Source: Cryoendolithus antarcticus
Taxonomy: Eukaryota > Ascomycota > Dothideomycetes > Cladosporiales > Cladosporiaceae
Assembly (NCBI GenBank): GCA_002077065.1
Contig: NAJO01000068.1
Location: 1-64,000 of the forward strand
Reading direction: 5' to 3'
Length of the DNA: 64,000 nucleotides
The notes under the pieces: model-generated
What the model was told of the DNA's origin: nothing
The model's input: only the letters and a program-made list of their open reading frames with translations
The model's database searches: none
Made by a program: the position numbers and the translations under genes
Shown: positions 18,933 through 31,251 of the stretch, in pieces
How positions within the stretch are numbered: position 1 is the stretch's first letter
How the letters are laid out: each line of letters starts with the position of its first letter

Positions 18933-21309
18933 TCAGCCTTCAGCCTCGATCTCATAGCTATTGCTCTTGTGCTTTGGCTGGAAGTTGAAGTCGGGATGCG
19001 CGGTGCCGAGGAACATCTCGCTAGTGAAGTGTCAGTACCTGGCCATTGACTACAAGGTGAATGCACAACATACCTAATCTTAATCCAATCCTTGTAGTTC
19101 CCAGAAGACAGCAACGTCTCTAGCTCACTCCGTCCTCGAAAGGCCGGTGGCCTATCTCCGATCTTCGGCGGGAGATGCTCGAGCAGTCCAATTGGCACAT
19201 AGCGACAAGAGAAGCTCAGCCACTCGAGTAGGAAGCGACGAGTGATGCCAACGCCGATCTCGTCAGATCCCCAGTACTCGAGTCCGTTGCGTGCGAACTG
19301 CTCAATGTACGCCAGACGCTCGGCCGCAGACTTGTCGATGTACTGCTCGGTTGCAATCTCCTCGAAGATCCAGGGCTTGATGAGTGCGCCTCGAGCTACC
19401 ATGGCGCTGTCGACACCTCCATGGGAGACAGCGTTGTAGTAGTCTTCGTGGGTGAGGATGTCACCGTTGCCGATGAAGTAGGGCAAGCCATTGCTCTTGG
19501 TTGAGGAAGAAACATCACGTCCATCTACTTCATGCATTGTATCTGCAGCCACGTCTGAAGACTCCTTCAGCTTCGACACTAATGCGGCACATTCGGCGAT
19601 GTAACCCCAGTCTGCAGTGCGAGTGTAACGCTGCTGTCTGCTGCGACCATGCAGCGCGATGGCTGCGACACCTGCGGGACCCTGACCGAGCTGTTGCGCT
19701 TCTGGACCTCCAAGTACAAAGCGCTGACACAACTTCAATGCCCTGTAATGACATTAGCCGCGAGATCACATACAATAGAGTGTGAAGTGGCTCACGAAGG
19801 CGACTTGTCCTTAGTACCCATCCTTATTTTCACAGTGATAGGTACATCCTTACTCACGGTGTTCATGCCACGCAAGATCTTCTCAAGTTTCGCAGGCGCA
19901 TCGAGTAGAGCCGACCCAGCACCTTGCTGATAGACCAGGTCGATCGGACAGCCGCAGTTCAAGTCAATCGCACGAATAGAAGGACACAGCTCAGTGATCG
20001 CTTCGGTGGTCTTCAATGTAAGCCAAGGCTTGTTGCCAGCGATCTGTGCGCCAAAGATGAGATCTTTGTTGTTATCGTAGCCTGTCACGATCGACTTCGG
20101 TGTGTACTTCGGAGGTCTTGTCTCGGACTCATGAGCTTTGAGCAACGCCCATTCGCCTTTCTCGCCCTGCAACAGAGGTAGCGACATGGCCATCTCGGAC
20201 CAAGTCACTTGAGCACCGAGGCTAACACACAGTCTCCGAAATGGCATATTGCCCTGGGTGGTGAGTGGAGCTAGGATTGGAGTCTCAGGTCCGTAGTAAA
20301 TGCGACGTTTCTCAGATGGTCGCAATGGTGGCTCCTTGTACTGAGCTCTGTTGTCGTGTGAGTCGCCGTTCTCTGTCGCGTCGTCTGTGCTGGCTTTCTT
20401 TTGCTTGGCCTCGTTGCCGTCCGCATCGTTCAGCCACGCCAGGTAAGCATCGGCCTTGGGCGTCTGGAACTTCTTCTTCCGCAATTCGATTCGATGACCG
20501 ATGGACACCATGTTGACTACTCCGACACTCTGCTCCTCATCATCGCCATTGGCGTTGACAGCGGCACTCAAGCGTTTCTCTTCCCGCAGCCTGAGCTCCT
20601 TCCGCCCATCTTCGAGCTCTATATCCTCCGAGTGCGAGCCAGCGAATCGACAACGCCAGCCTGCCGGACACTTACCGGTGGCATCCCATACCGGGCACAT
20701 CCCATTGAGTGTAGCAAGGTCCTCGCGCTTGCCATCCTTCAAGTACTTCCTGATGTCATGTTCGAACTTACACTTCTCGCCGTACTGACATGCACTCGCA
20801 TCGAACTCATTCTGGTGATCTCTCGACTTACACAGTGAGATGGCATCGCGTGATGAACCGAACTGCCTGCTGTGGTTTTGACCACTTGACTGCTTTTTGC
20901 CACGCTTGCCGCCACGAGCTCCACGTCCGGCAACATCTCTCTCGTCACGCTTACCTGAAGCCTCAGCTGCGTCATCGTCATGATCTTGATGTGAAGCACT
21001 TGACAAGTCGATCAGATACTCCTGCTTAATTGGAGCGATGCCTTTGATGCGTTCCTTTGGTCCATTGGTAGTTGGCGCATCTCGATCGTCCAACTTTAGT
21101 CTCTTAGGCGGAGGTGCTTCACTGTCGACGTCGCGAGCATCACTTCCGTTGCCATGCATCGCCTGACCACGCACGACTTTCTCGGCTTTCGTCGTGGATG
21201 AGTCTTCATTGAAGATTTGTGTCTGAGGATTGGCTTCTGGCATCGATTCAGCCGTGGCAGCCTTCAGCTCTGCCGATGCATCGACTGGGTTGATTATGCC
21301 GTCGTCCAT
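18933..21309 (-). CDS. DUS3: tRNA-dihydrouridine(47) synthase
   Basis: Exons 21309-19796, 19742-19074 and 19020-18933 give 756 residues; both introns are 53 nt. The start is the ATG at 21309 ([12 protein letters not shown]). The N-terminal third is charged and disordered, with an RG-rich basic patch. Two CCCH-type zinc motifs follow ([12 protein letters not shown] and [18 protein letters not shown], around residues 225-275), a hallmark of Dus3. The flavin-dependent catalytic domain has [15 protein letters not shown], the catalytic Cys in [30 protein letters not shown] and [11 protein letters not shown]. It ends [10 protein letters not shown]. Dus3 reduces uridine 47 of tRNAs. Confidence 0.93.
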
Positions 21310-21777
21310 GTTGCTGATTTTCAGTACCGATGTGAGATCATGCGATTGAGATTGTATCGATTTGAATTTCAAGTAGAGTGCTGTCTTAGGGTTAGGGTCG
21401 CACTTTCTCAAGTGACGTCGCGCCGTTTGCTGTGGATGTAACTTGGCAGGAAACACTCCACACCCAAAACCTTGTACTTGCCCTCACATAAGCAGCATTA
21501 GATTCCTGACGATCACACGACTTCGTTTTCCTGAGATTCACCCACACTCAGCCCTTCTATCCTAGTCTCTCAGACGTAGATTGAAACACCGGAGCATACC
21601 CTCGTCCACCGACTCCAGAATATCCCTCCAGGCCTCCGCCGCGGTCAGGCATACGTAGTCAGCATGACGCTCTACTACTCCTTGGTAAGATCTCGATTGC
21701 TTCAACCTCTTCTCCCCTCTCCCCCAGCATCTTTTCTTCACCACCAACCCTTGCCTACATTAGCATAATCTGCCGAC
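21310..21777. promoter_or_regulatory. Divergent promoter region DUS3/BAP31-like
   Basis: These 468 bases separate two divergent start codons and should contain both promoters. A pyrimidine-rich stretch (ctcttctcccctctcccc-like, about 21705-21730) precedes the BAP31-like gene, common in fungal core promoters. No TATA box was recognised. Confidence 0.4.
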
Positions 21778-22515
21778 ATGAACCTCATTTACTCCCCAGT
21801 ACGCGGAACGAAGCTTCATATACGACATAACGCTGACATTCATTCAGGTCTTCGGACTGCTCGTCTTCGAGATGGCACTCTTCGTGGCACTCATTGTACC
21901 CATGCCATTCAGGATCAAGCGCGGTCTGTTCACATTCATCTCGGAGAACCCGCTGGTCGCGAAGCTACAATATGGCATGAAGATCACATTCATCTTCATC
22001 CTCATCCTGTTCGTGGACAGTGTGAACCGTGTGTATAGGGTGCAGATTGAGCTTCACAATGCCAAGCAGGCTGGTGGTGTGGCAGTGTAAGGCTTTTCTT
22101 CTATTTCAAAGTGATATGAGTGCAATGCTGACATCCTCGCAGCGGCGTCGCGGGAAGCGAGCGCATGGAAGTGCAGGCCCGCAAGTTCTACTCGCAGCGC
22201 AACATGTACCTCTGCGGCTTCACGCTCTTCCTCTCACTCATCCTCAACCGCACCTACACGATGATCCTCGATGTGCTCCGTCTTGAGGAGGAGGTCAAGA
22301 GACTGAAGGGACAGGACCCCAAGAGCGCGCAGGGCAAGTCTGGACTCGGCGAGGCTGGTGGCGCCGGCGAGATCGCGCGCCTCAAGCGTGATCTCGAGAA
22401 GAAGGACAAGGATCTGCAGGCGATGAAGAATCAGAGCCAAGGACTGAGCAACGAGTACAACAGGCTCGGAGACCAGGTCAGCGCGCAAGACTCCATCCCG
22501 AAGAAGGACAGGTGA
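21778..22515 (+). CDS. BAP29/BAP31-like ER membrane protein (YET family)
   Basis: Exons 21778-21798, 21848-22086 and 22143-22515 give 210 residues. The introns are 49 nt (gtacgc...cattcag) and 56 nt (gtaagg...cgcag). Three hydrophobic segments lie in the N-terminal half (VFGLLVFEMALFVALIVPMP; ITFIFILILFVDSVN; MYLCGFTLFLSLILNRTY), then a coiled coil (about 130-200). The C-terminus is KKDR, a dilysine KKxx-type ER retrieval signal. This is the layout of BAP31/Yet proteins, ER chaperone and sorting factors. The first coding exon is only 21 nt. Confidence 0.9.
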
Positions 22516-23211
22516 AGCGCGAAGGGAGATTGGAGCCAGATAAGATCATAACGATGTGTCTTACGAGTGAAGAGAGGTGTGGCGGGAAGCTCACATGGCG
22601 ATGAGCAGACATTAAGCTAGGTGAGACTAGCATGAGGATGTACCTAGATCAGAGGGTGTGAACAGAGAAGCAGTATTAAACAAGGCGCACGTCGCCAACC
22701 CATCAAAGAAGTTCTATCGTGGTGCTGCACTCTCAGGCACAAGCAGTGAGTGAGGCGTTGCGCGCCGATGCACCTCAAGTGTCAGATCTCGCGCAGCAGT
22801 CCTGAGAGCACACAAGCGGCAGCCGACCACAGTCCCAGGGCAACGTTCACATTGGACCCGAGTAAACTGGATTTCGGCTTCTCTCGCTTCACACGACACA
22901 CATGTCACTGGACATGGCAATAAACACCCTGGCCTCCAGCTATTTTATCAGTCCGCAGCTTCAAGCATGCACGCGAGATAAGCTTCATCAAAGCACGCAT
23001 CCCGCCATGCTTGCAACGCCTTGCGTGATTGACCACTACTCTTGGACGGTCTTCAGCGCTGTGCGGACTGCCGCTTGTGGCTTGCGTCTACTTGTGACAG
23101 CCAATGATGCCGTCTTCTACCTCCGAGCAATTGATTCCAGCTGCTTAACATGGCGGTGTCGCCGGAGGGCGTACAGCCCACGCGACCTTCATGCGCAGTG
23201 CACTTGAGAGT
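22516..23211. other. Intergenic region, no gene seen
   Basis: This tandem region between the BAP31-like gene and the decayed peptide transporter shows only short frames without recognisable products. Confidence 0.4.
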
Positions 23212-26028
23212 ATGGCACCCACCATCATGGCCCTCATTGACGTGCTCAACCGCGCTGTCGATCAAGTGCGTACTGCGGCGTGACGGAGACAAGGTAGAGT
23301 TGCAGGCCTTATCTGACCTTGGGGCTAAGTACCATTGGCCAGTCTTTATGCTGCCATCCATTTCCTCCTTTCCTCTTGTCGAGACTCTCGTCGAGACTGT
23401 TTCTTGACTTCGTAGTAGGTTTGATGTTCATCATGTGTAGGTCTCCAAATCTTCAAGTTTTCGCGAGTCTTACTGACAATACACACAGTGGGCAACGCAG
23501 GCGGAGAGCTGATCGCGGACATCATCTCTACTGCCGTTCCACCAGAGGTCGCGCACCCGCATGGGAAGAACTCGCTCGCGCTCAATGATGGCGTGGATAC
23601 AGAAGATCCGTACCGAGCGAAGCGACTGAGCGTTGCCGTCGATGTCGAAGCAGATGCCGGCTGCCGGGCGTCGGCTATAGAGGTGAACCATCGAGTACGC
23701 GAATTGACATACGTTAAGGCACTGACTGTGTACAGCGCGAGAATTCTCTACTGCCAACCGAGGAAGAGGCGCGCACACTTCGCAAGGTCGCAGACAGCAT
23801 CCCGAAGACCGCCTACCTACTCTGCATCGTTGAGTTCGCCGAGCGCGCAAGTCATTACGGCGGTGCAGACAGTGTTCTCGAACTTCATGCAGGTCCCCTT
23901 GCCCGAGGGCGGTAACGGCGCAGTGAGTAGCATATTTATGACAGGATGATATTTCTAGACTGAACATCCGCAGGGCGCTCCAGCGCCAGGCACCGAGGAC
24001 ACAGCCGGCGCACTCGGCCGAGGCGAGCAGTTCAGTGTCGCTATCGGTCTCCTCTTCCTGTTTGTCCACGTTCTCCTCGGTAGGACATTACAGCATCTCA
24101 AGACACTGATGGCTGCCATAGTTTCCTAGCCTATGTAATTCCCATCTTCGGCGGCTGGCTCGCAGACGCCAAGTTGGGCCGCTTCCGGGCCATCTTGATC
24201 GGAGATTTTATCTGTGGTGTCTCGCACATCATCATGATCATTGGTACCATACCTTCGGTACTACAAGCGCGACATGCTATCGGACCATTCATGCTATCGC
24301 TAATCTTGCTGGCTATCGGTGCTGGGATCTTCAAGGTAGGAGGCACCCATGAATCCATAATCTCGTTTGTTCCCAGTATTTGACCGTTCGCAGCCCAATA
24401 TCGCGCCAACCGTGATTGACCAATACCAACACCAGAAGTCATATACGAAGATCCTACCAAGCGGAGAGAAGGTCGTCGTCGACCCCGAAGTCACAGTCCA
24501 GCGGATCATGCTCTACTTCTACGCTTTCATGAACATCGGAGGCTTCTTCGCCATTGCGACGACTCAGAACGAGAGAATTGTGGGATATTGGCTGGCATTC
24601 CTGCTACCTGCCATCTTATACTTCAGCCTGCCCTTCTTGCTGTGGTACCTCACCGATAAGCTGGTCAAGTACCCTCCAGACGGCAGTGCCCTCACTAAAG
24701 TGTACAAGATTCTCAAGACTGCGATCGTACAGAGGAAGGGCGCGGTATGGAGGAAGGAGTTTCTCGACAGCGCCAAGCCGGCGAGGCTCGTGGAGCAAGG
24801 CATTGCGAGCAGCGCCGTCACTTGGAGTGAGCGGGATGTGGAGGATGTGAAGCGAACATTCAGTGCCTGTGATAGGTCTTCGACCCAACTGATATTTGGA
24901 AAACCTACTGACACCCATACACGCATATTCTTGTACTTTGTTATATATAGTAAGCGACCGCTCTTGGTACCCATGTCGTTGTCCACCATCGCTAATGTGG
25001 TCCAGATATCAACGACGGCGGCATAGGTGGGTTCACCCCAACGCCGCAGACTGATATGATTGCGACCATGACACCAGACTGTAAGCGTCGCCGAGGATAG
25101 GGAATAAGCTAATAGAGCTTTGTAGGCTCCGTTGCGACGTAGCAAGGCGCTACAATGCTTACGAAGGGTGAGAACTCTGCTCTATCAGCATGTTCTCCAG
25201 CTGATCGCATACGGGGGCACCGAACGATCTACTCGGCAACTTCAACCCTCTTACGATCATCATCTTCGTTTCCTTCATGTCGTACATTGTCTATCCCGGC
25301 TTTCGCAAGTACAATATCAAGTTTGCCCGGATCTCACGGGGCACGTTCGGATTTGTCCTGGCCGTAATATCAGGCGTCGCAGGACCAGCGGAAGATTTAT
25401 CAGCTATCCCCATGTGGCTAACAAGCCACTACGTGTGACGATGTCGCCCCAAACAGTATCTGGTGGCAGATAGTCAATGTCTCGCTTGGCGCCATGTCAG
25501 GTACACTTGTCTAGGCCATTTTCTTCGCCTCCAGGACCATGCTAACGCTCCAGAAAGAAGTATTCTGTAACGTGACCGCGTATGAGGTCGCCGCATGTTA
25601 TGGGGTGCCCCAGGGCCAGGGAGGCGTTTTCGGGCATCAAAATTGACAAATTTCAGGCATGCGCGCACTCGTTCTAGCGATCTTCCTCTTCACTACCGCG
25701 CTATCGTACGCCCTTGGACAGGTGATCACACCGGCGATTGTAGACCCTCACCTGATCTGGGTTTGGGCGGGCCCGACGATAGCACTTGCTTTGCAGACCG
25801 TCATTTTTGTAAGCAGCCAAGACTAGCTCCAGCAAGATCGCACGTTACTGACACAGATCCTCACAGTGGTTCCGCTACAGGAAGTACAACGACGACGCCT
25901 TCATGATCGATGACACGGACTTCGACGAAAAGGTCCTGGACGAGTCTCGGGCGCCGTCTGAGACCCATGCCGGCGTGCCGAAGACCATCGAGGAGGAAGA
26001 GCCGTTCGGAGAGGAGCAGAAGCTGTAG
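23212..26028 (+). pseudogene. Decayed POT-family peptide transporter (PTR2-like)
   Basis: Fragments of a proton-coupled oligopeptide transporter appear in order: LPTEEEARTLRKVADSIP, CIVEFAERASHYG, VQTVFSNFMQVPLPEGG, YVIPIFGGWLADAKLGRF, NIAPTVIDQY, FLYFVIYNINDGGIG, PNDLLGNFNPLTIIIFVSFM, VNVSLGAMSEVFCNVTAYE and a C-terminal block to the TAG at 26026. Clear introns remain (23683-23735, 23923-23973, 24080-24129, 24336-24393). Lesions: one extra base in 23859-23863; a 48-nt intron remnant (24875-24922) with gt donor and ctactgac branch but acg instead of an AG acceptor; a deletion frameshift near 25383; TAA at 25419-25421 inside LSPCG_QATTCDDV; possibly TAG at 25140-25142. The first exon (about 23212-23269) is uncertain. 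It probably does not make a working transporter. Confidence 0.85.
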
Positions 26029-26538
26029 CTAGGCAACATAGAGTTCTCTAATCGCCTGTATTGATGCTGTGGTCAATCGGAAGACTACGTCGTATGGCAT
26101 AGGTGGTCCGGTAGGGTAGCTTACGACAGACGTTGGCATAAGGTCGTCCCATACCGCCGTGAACACTGCACTACCCACGTATGATCGTACCAGGCAAACC
26201 AGTCTCTCTTGCAACGGAAGTGCATAGAGTACATCAGCCATTCTATCTGTGATCGATATCACAGTCACTATTTGTTACACATCATGCGTCGCGTGGTCGA
26301 CCTTCGCTTCGAAGTGCTTGACCACACTCGCTCCACGCCGTTCCCCTACGACTGCAGGTGCACTTCAATAATAATTCCACACAGTCGCTTTCACTTAACA
26401 TCACGGACCAACCCACATACGCTGGTCATCAAGCGCATGCAGCACAAATGTCATATACCAGTCACTGCGTGTTGTCAATTGTATGTCCGCGACGGCCGTG
26501 AAGAAGGCTATATAATACCCTTTGCTCTCCCTGCGTAG
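26029..26538. other. Intergenic region with TATA-like element
   Basis: No gene is seen. A TATA-like ctatataata lies at about 26509-26518, only about 25 bases before the upstream in-frame ATG (26539) of the arrestin-like gene and about 85 before its second ATG at 26599. Confidence 0.4.
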
Positions 26539-28176
26539 ATGGTACAATATAACACGAACAAGACTCCACTACCGCCGTGGTCCGCTGCTGCCGGAAAGAT
26601 GCAGGCTTCCATATTGCTAGACGAGAGTGCGACAAGAACCTTCACCAATTTGGACCAAGTAAGCGGGAAGGTCATTGTGCGCTCCACGAAAGCGGCCGAC
26701 ATTGATGATATCGTGGTAAAACTGGAAGGCGAGAGTCGTACTAGGCTTGTCAATCACCTCGGACCAAATGGCGAGAAGATGAAACCGAAGCTGGAGTTCC
26801 ACAAGATTCTCTACCGGACCACAACTGTCTTCCCACCGCCTACGCTCGCTCAAGACCGTATCAGTACTCCAGTCAGCGGTAAGCCGTCGTACACGCTCCC
26901 GCCTGGCACGCACGAGTACCGCTTCACATTCAAAGTCCCATTCAACAACAGCTGTCACGAACCAGCACCGGCCAAGAGCTCTCTATCCAAGGTCGGTATC
27001 TCAGACTGGGGCATCGAGATACCGGTGATACCCACACATCATGTCAAGAAGACACTGCCGCCCACTCTTGGAGGCTTCCCCGGCGAAGCGGAGATACGGT
27101 ACTTCGTCAAAGTCACAGTATCGCGCCACTCCTTCCTCAAGGAGAATCCACGAGCCTACAGACCATTCAACTTCCTGCCGATTGAGTCGCCTCGCCCTTC
27201 ACCTACTGGGTCGCAAGTCTATGCACGACAGAGACACGTCTTCCACATCTCCTCGCAAGCCGCTGAAGTGTCTAAGAAGGGCAAGATGAAGAGTATGCTT
27301 GGTATCGCCGCCGATACTACACCAACGATCACCAGCGCAGGCCCGGCCAACGGACTTGCAGTGAGCGTCGATGCAAGACTCCCAGAACCGGCTATTCTCA
27401 CCTGTAATCAAGGAATACCGTTGACTATCCTGCTGAAACGGGGCAACTACAGCAGTGAACAGGTTTCCCTGTCGTCACTTCAGATAATGCTTAGGTCATC
27501 TACGAAGATCAAGGCCGACGACATGTCTCGCACGGAGCAGAGCAGCTGGATCATCATGAGTAAGAGTAACATGGGGATGGCTGTGAACTTCCCCTCCGAC
27601 GAGGAGGGCTCCGAGGCTGTGATCGACGATAATCTATGGCGCGGCCACATCTTGCCCAACACTATTGCACCCACCTTCGAGACTTGCGACGTCTCCAGAT
27701 GGTACTCGCTCGATATCAGGGTGGGTCTGGCTCATCGCGGGAGTGCATCGGCTGGGAAGCAGCAAGTACCACAGTCTATTATCTTACCACTTCGACTTGA
27801 CTGTGCCATCTTTTCAGGCATATTGCCTCCTGCAGCAGTCCTTGAGCGAATGGCGCAAGCACGAGACACGATGGGTGAAGCGCCACCCTACATTGCCTCA
27901 AATATCAGCGACGGAAAACTTCAAACTGAGGCTGCGCTAAACTGTGCTGTCTTCAGGCCTTCAGACGATGCATCTGCGTCACAATCTGCGCCTCCGATGC
28001 CTCCGAGACCTGGACAAGGAGGCCTGCATGCTGAGGAAGGTCTCGCCGATGCGCCGCCGAGTTATTTTGATGCAGTCGCTGAGGGTGCGCCGCCTGTCAT
28101 TGCACCAAGACCAGAGTACGCGCCTGGGATAGTGCGAGAGGAAGATCTCAGGCGGAGTGAGAAGTCGGGGTGGTGA
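26539..28176 (+). CDS. Arrestin-like (ART) adaptor with PPxY motif
   Basis: A 545-residue intronless protein. The ATG at 26539 is the most upstream; the ATG at 26599 (MQASILLDESATRTF) fits both the conserved arrestin start and the TATA-like element near 26510, so it may be the real start. The arrestin N-domain covers about 20-200 (VSGKVIVRSTK, LPPGTHEYRFTFKVP, AEIRYFVKVTVSR) and a C-domain about 235-430. The tail carries APPSY (PPxY) plus EAPPYI. PPxY motifs recruit Rsp5/HulA-type ubiquitin ligases, so this is inferred to direct plasma-membrane transporter ubiquitination. The target transporter is unknown. Confidence 0.85.
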   Translation: MVQYNTNKTPLPPWSAAAGKMQASILLDESATRTFTNLDQVSGKVIVRSTKAADIDDIVVKLEGESRTRLVNHLGPNGEKMKPKLEFHKILYRTTTVFPPPTLAQDRISTPVSGKPSYTLPPGTHEYRFTFKVPFNNSCHEPAPAKSSLSKVGISDWGIEIPVIPTHHVKKTLPPTLGGFPGEAEIRYFVKVTVSRHSFLKENPRAYRPFNFLPIESPRPSPTGSQVYARQRHVFHISSQAAEVSKKGKMKSMLGIAADTTPTITSAGPANGLAVSVDARLPEPAILTCNQGIPLTILLKRGNYSSEQVSLSSLQIMLRSSTKIKADDMSRTEQSSWIIMSKSNMGMAVNFPSDEEGSEAVIDDNLWRGHILPNTIAPTFETCDVSRWYSLDIRVGLAHRGSASAGKQQVPQSIILPLRLDCAIFSGILPPAAVLERMAQARDTMGEAPPYIASNISDGKLQTEAALNCAVFRPSDDASASQSAPPMPPRPGQGGLHAEEGLADAPPSYFDAVAEGAPPVIAPRPEYAPGIVREEDLRRSEKSGW

Positions 28177-28876
28177 TCTGGCTTGGGGACTGCACGAGCA
28201 AGCTTCGCCTTCCCAGCGGCATAGCATGTGTCGTATGCTGTCATCAGCCGGACTACGGAAGTGAAGCGTAATTTCACTGCACCTATGCCAGTCGAGGGCG
28301 CCTTCGAGGTGATCGACTCAGGCGCAAGTGGCGAAGGAATCTCTGGCGTTTCGCGCCGACCTCGCTGTGGTCGGTGTCGTGGTATAGCATAGAAGAGTCT
28401 CTATCCGAGGTAGTCTGCATCAGCACTCATAAGCACTCATGGGTGAGGTCGAGACACCTTAGTGAAGCTCAGAGATGCCACGAGTGATGGGTTACAAGGT
28501 TGAATCGTCCGCCTCCATATGAGCCATCCGTGGAGTCACGCTGAGTCGGGAGGTTCTTGGCATGTGTTACTAAGCAAGCTGAACTACTACTTAAGCTCAG
28601 TGGCACATCTACGACCATACCAACATCAATATCAAGATACGCCAGCGGCGGCGCACTACCACTCGGAGGCATCGTCGAGTGCGGAAGAAGTGACACAGGT
28701 TGCAGCGCATGCACAGCGCACCACGTAAACCTCCTCAAGCGGCGTCCGCGACTACCTCCTCCACCCGTTTGGTGTCCTCTTGCACGAACAGTGCATTCGC
28801 ACAGAGCGATCACTACCGACTCTCCTTCAGCGTATCCTGGCGGCGCACTACTTTCACTCGGACCAGCAGATCCACC
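28177..28876. other. Intergenic region, no gene seen
   Basis: This tandem region between the arrestin-like gene and TOA1 should hold the TOA1 promoter. The frames in it have no recognisable product. Confidence 0.45.
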
Positions 28877-30597
28877 ATGACGAACCATCTGGTGGTGCGT
28901 TGCCCCCAATCTCCCACGCAACGCTGCGCCGCACATGTGTATGCAGGCGCTGACTACCAGTTGTAGGGCGATGTCTACCAGAAGGTGATCGAAGAGGTGG
29001 TGGCAGCGTCGACCAATGACTTCGAGGAGAGCGGTGTGGGACAGGCGACACTAGAGGATCTACGACAGGTAAGCAGTCTACGGTCCCAGCGGCGCCGATC
29101 GCACGCCGTCAAGGTGACTCTTCACGATTGCATTCTCCTCAGTGTTCTTCTTTAGTCAGTTTGCTCGACATATGGACGAGACTGTTCCGCAGAACCAAGA
29201 AGAAATCGCGATGTAATTGCAAGGCATATCGGCAGCGACCGCGAGTTCACGCTTCACCAAAGTGCTGCGCAGGCAAATGCAAAGCGGGGATGCAGAGGGT
29301 TGGGGCAGCGCTCTGTTTTGCCCACTCCTTATCAAGGGCTGTGCTAGCTCCACTTTCCCCGCTTATCTGCTTTCAGTTGCTTCCGTGTCACGTGCGGTCT
29401 GGCTTCTATATCACGTGTCGTGCCACAACATGCTATGGACTCGACTGACATTGATGATCACAGGAATGGCAACGTCAACTATCGATGAAGCGCATTGCTA
29501 CAATGCCGTGGGACCCGAAGCCGACGCCCGTGCAACCAGCCCAGAGCTCCAACCCGCCCATGCAGTCCAACAGCTCGAACGGGCTGCCGTCTAACCCATA
29601 CACCAACGGACACAGCAACGGACCACCCAACGGCTCAGCAGAATATCCGAACGGAGTACAGCGCATGAAGCCCGAGGCTCCTGCCGAATCGCAGTACCAC
29701 GGATTGCCTCAGATGAATAATTACCAGCAGATCGGTCCGAATCAAGGCGGCATGCATAGGGCTCAGCAGCTCGTAGAGCAGCAGTTCGGTGCACAGGCTG
29801 CCGCTTCGATTCAACGCGGTGGTCTGGCTCTTCCCGGTCAACAGAAGCCACCACAAGGCCTGCAAATGCCAGGACAAAATCCCAATCTGCAGCATCAGTA
29901 TGCTCACCAGCAGCAGCAACAAGCTTTGCGCCAGCAGCAACAGCTTCAACAACAGCAACAGCATCCGCGGATCAAGATGGAGAACAACAGCGCCAGTCTC
30001 CCACAAGGCCAGTATCAACAGCAGCGACCAGAGTCCAAGCCTGCACATGGGCAAACCGACGGTGCAGATGAGGCCATGGATCAATGGAACGCGATGCTCG
30101 CGCAACGGAGAGCAGCTGCTGCCGAAGACATGCTCTATGCCGATCACATGATGAGAGATCGGATCCTAGCTCAAGCCGAGGAGAGCTCGAGCGGCCTCAT
30201 GATGCCACTGGAGCAACATGAGTCACGACAGCAGAAGCGCAAGCGCGCCCCTGCTGGACGATCGGCTGCATCAGCTGGTCCTGCCGTACCGCAATACGAT
30301 GGCAACCTCGAGATCAATGACGACAGGAAGCCAATCAAGGACGAGGGTGGTGCCCTAAAGGACGAGGATGACGATGATGAAGACGCTGACGCCATCAACT
30401 CGGATCTTGACGACCCCGAGGACGAGCTCAATGCTGTGGACAACGATGACGACGAGAGCGGTGACAGCATTCTGTGTACCTACGACAAGGTTCAGCGGGT
30501 GAAGAACAAGTGGAAGTGCACTCTCAAGGATGGCGTCTTAAGCACTGGTGGCAAGGAGTATCTTTTCAACAAAGGGACTGGAGAGTTCGAGTGGTGA
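28877..30597 (+). CDS. TOA1: TFIIA large (alpha/beta) subunit
   Basis: Exons 28877-28894, 28967-29068 and 29464-30597 join to 417 residues. The start MTNHLVGDVYQKVIEEVVAA and FEESGVGQATLEDLRQEWQR form the N-terminal four-helix-bundle region. A Gln-rich linker follows (about 130-200), then DGADEAMDQWNAMLAQRRAA, an acidic block, and the C-terminal beta-barrel strand region (GDSILCTYDKVQRVKNKWKC, LKDGVLSTGGKEYLFNKGTG, ending EW). TFIIA binds TBP at promoters. The second intron is 395 nt, far longer than the roughly 50 nt usual here. The first intron is 72 nt with donor gtgcgt. Confidence 0.92.
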
Positions 30598-31251
30598 GGG
30601 TCTTGCGTAGCATTCAGGGTGTGGAGGGAGTATGAACCATACCGTGGTCAGACTTGGGAGGACCGACGGCGGGCGTTCACATTCACATCGGGTCAACACT
30701 AGACTGTCAGTCGTTGAACTGGGTAATAGCGGGCAGGATGCTTGGCTTACACGAGTGTATCATGTTATGATGGGTTGACGTAGAGAAAGAGTTCATCGAT
30801 TGGAAACGAAACCAATGATAGTCTCCTGCACTCAGGGTCTCGAATTTATGACCACACACTGCCCTACAACATGATATGTCTGACTACTGTCTCATCATCG
30901 TTCCCGCAGCCGCTTTCTAGTCTCGGCCAGTGTCACAGGAACACTGCATAGGCTCATGCATTTCGCGAAGTGAAGGAAGGCACACAAAGTAATAAAGTGA
31001 TTGCGAGATTTAGCTTAGCTCGCTCAAAGTCTATCACACTTGACGCGCCTCCCAAGCACGCGACTGTCATTCAACATGTACGAATGCATCCCCATGCTCG
31101 AACCGCGCACGAATTAACCCATATCATCGTTAGTAGTATACCGAGACGAACGTCTCGTGTTGTATCACTCAAGGCTAACCACATCAATTCCAAGACAAGC
31201 ATCCAAAGCGCAACATCGCGATTACTCAACAGCTCGATCAACACCGGACAT
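30598..31251. other. Intergenic region, no gene seen
   Basis: This region lies between TOA1 and the next tandem gene. The next gene's frame stays open upstream to about 30970 but without conserved character. No other feature is supported. Confidence 0.4.

Noticed and set aside
23859..23863. Intron to explain the frame change in the peptide transporter
   Set aside because: Conserved residues continue on both sides with a single extra base between them, so no intron can fit.
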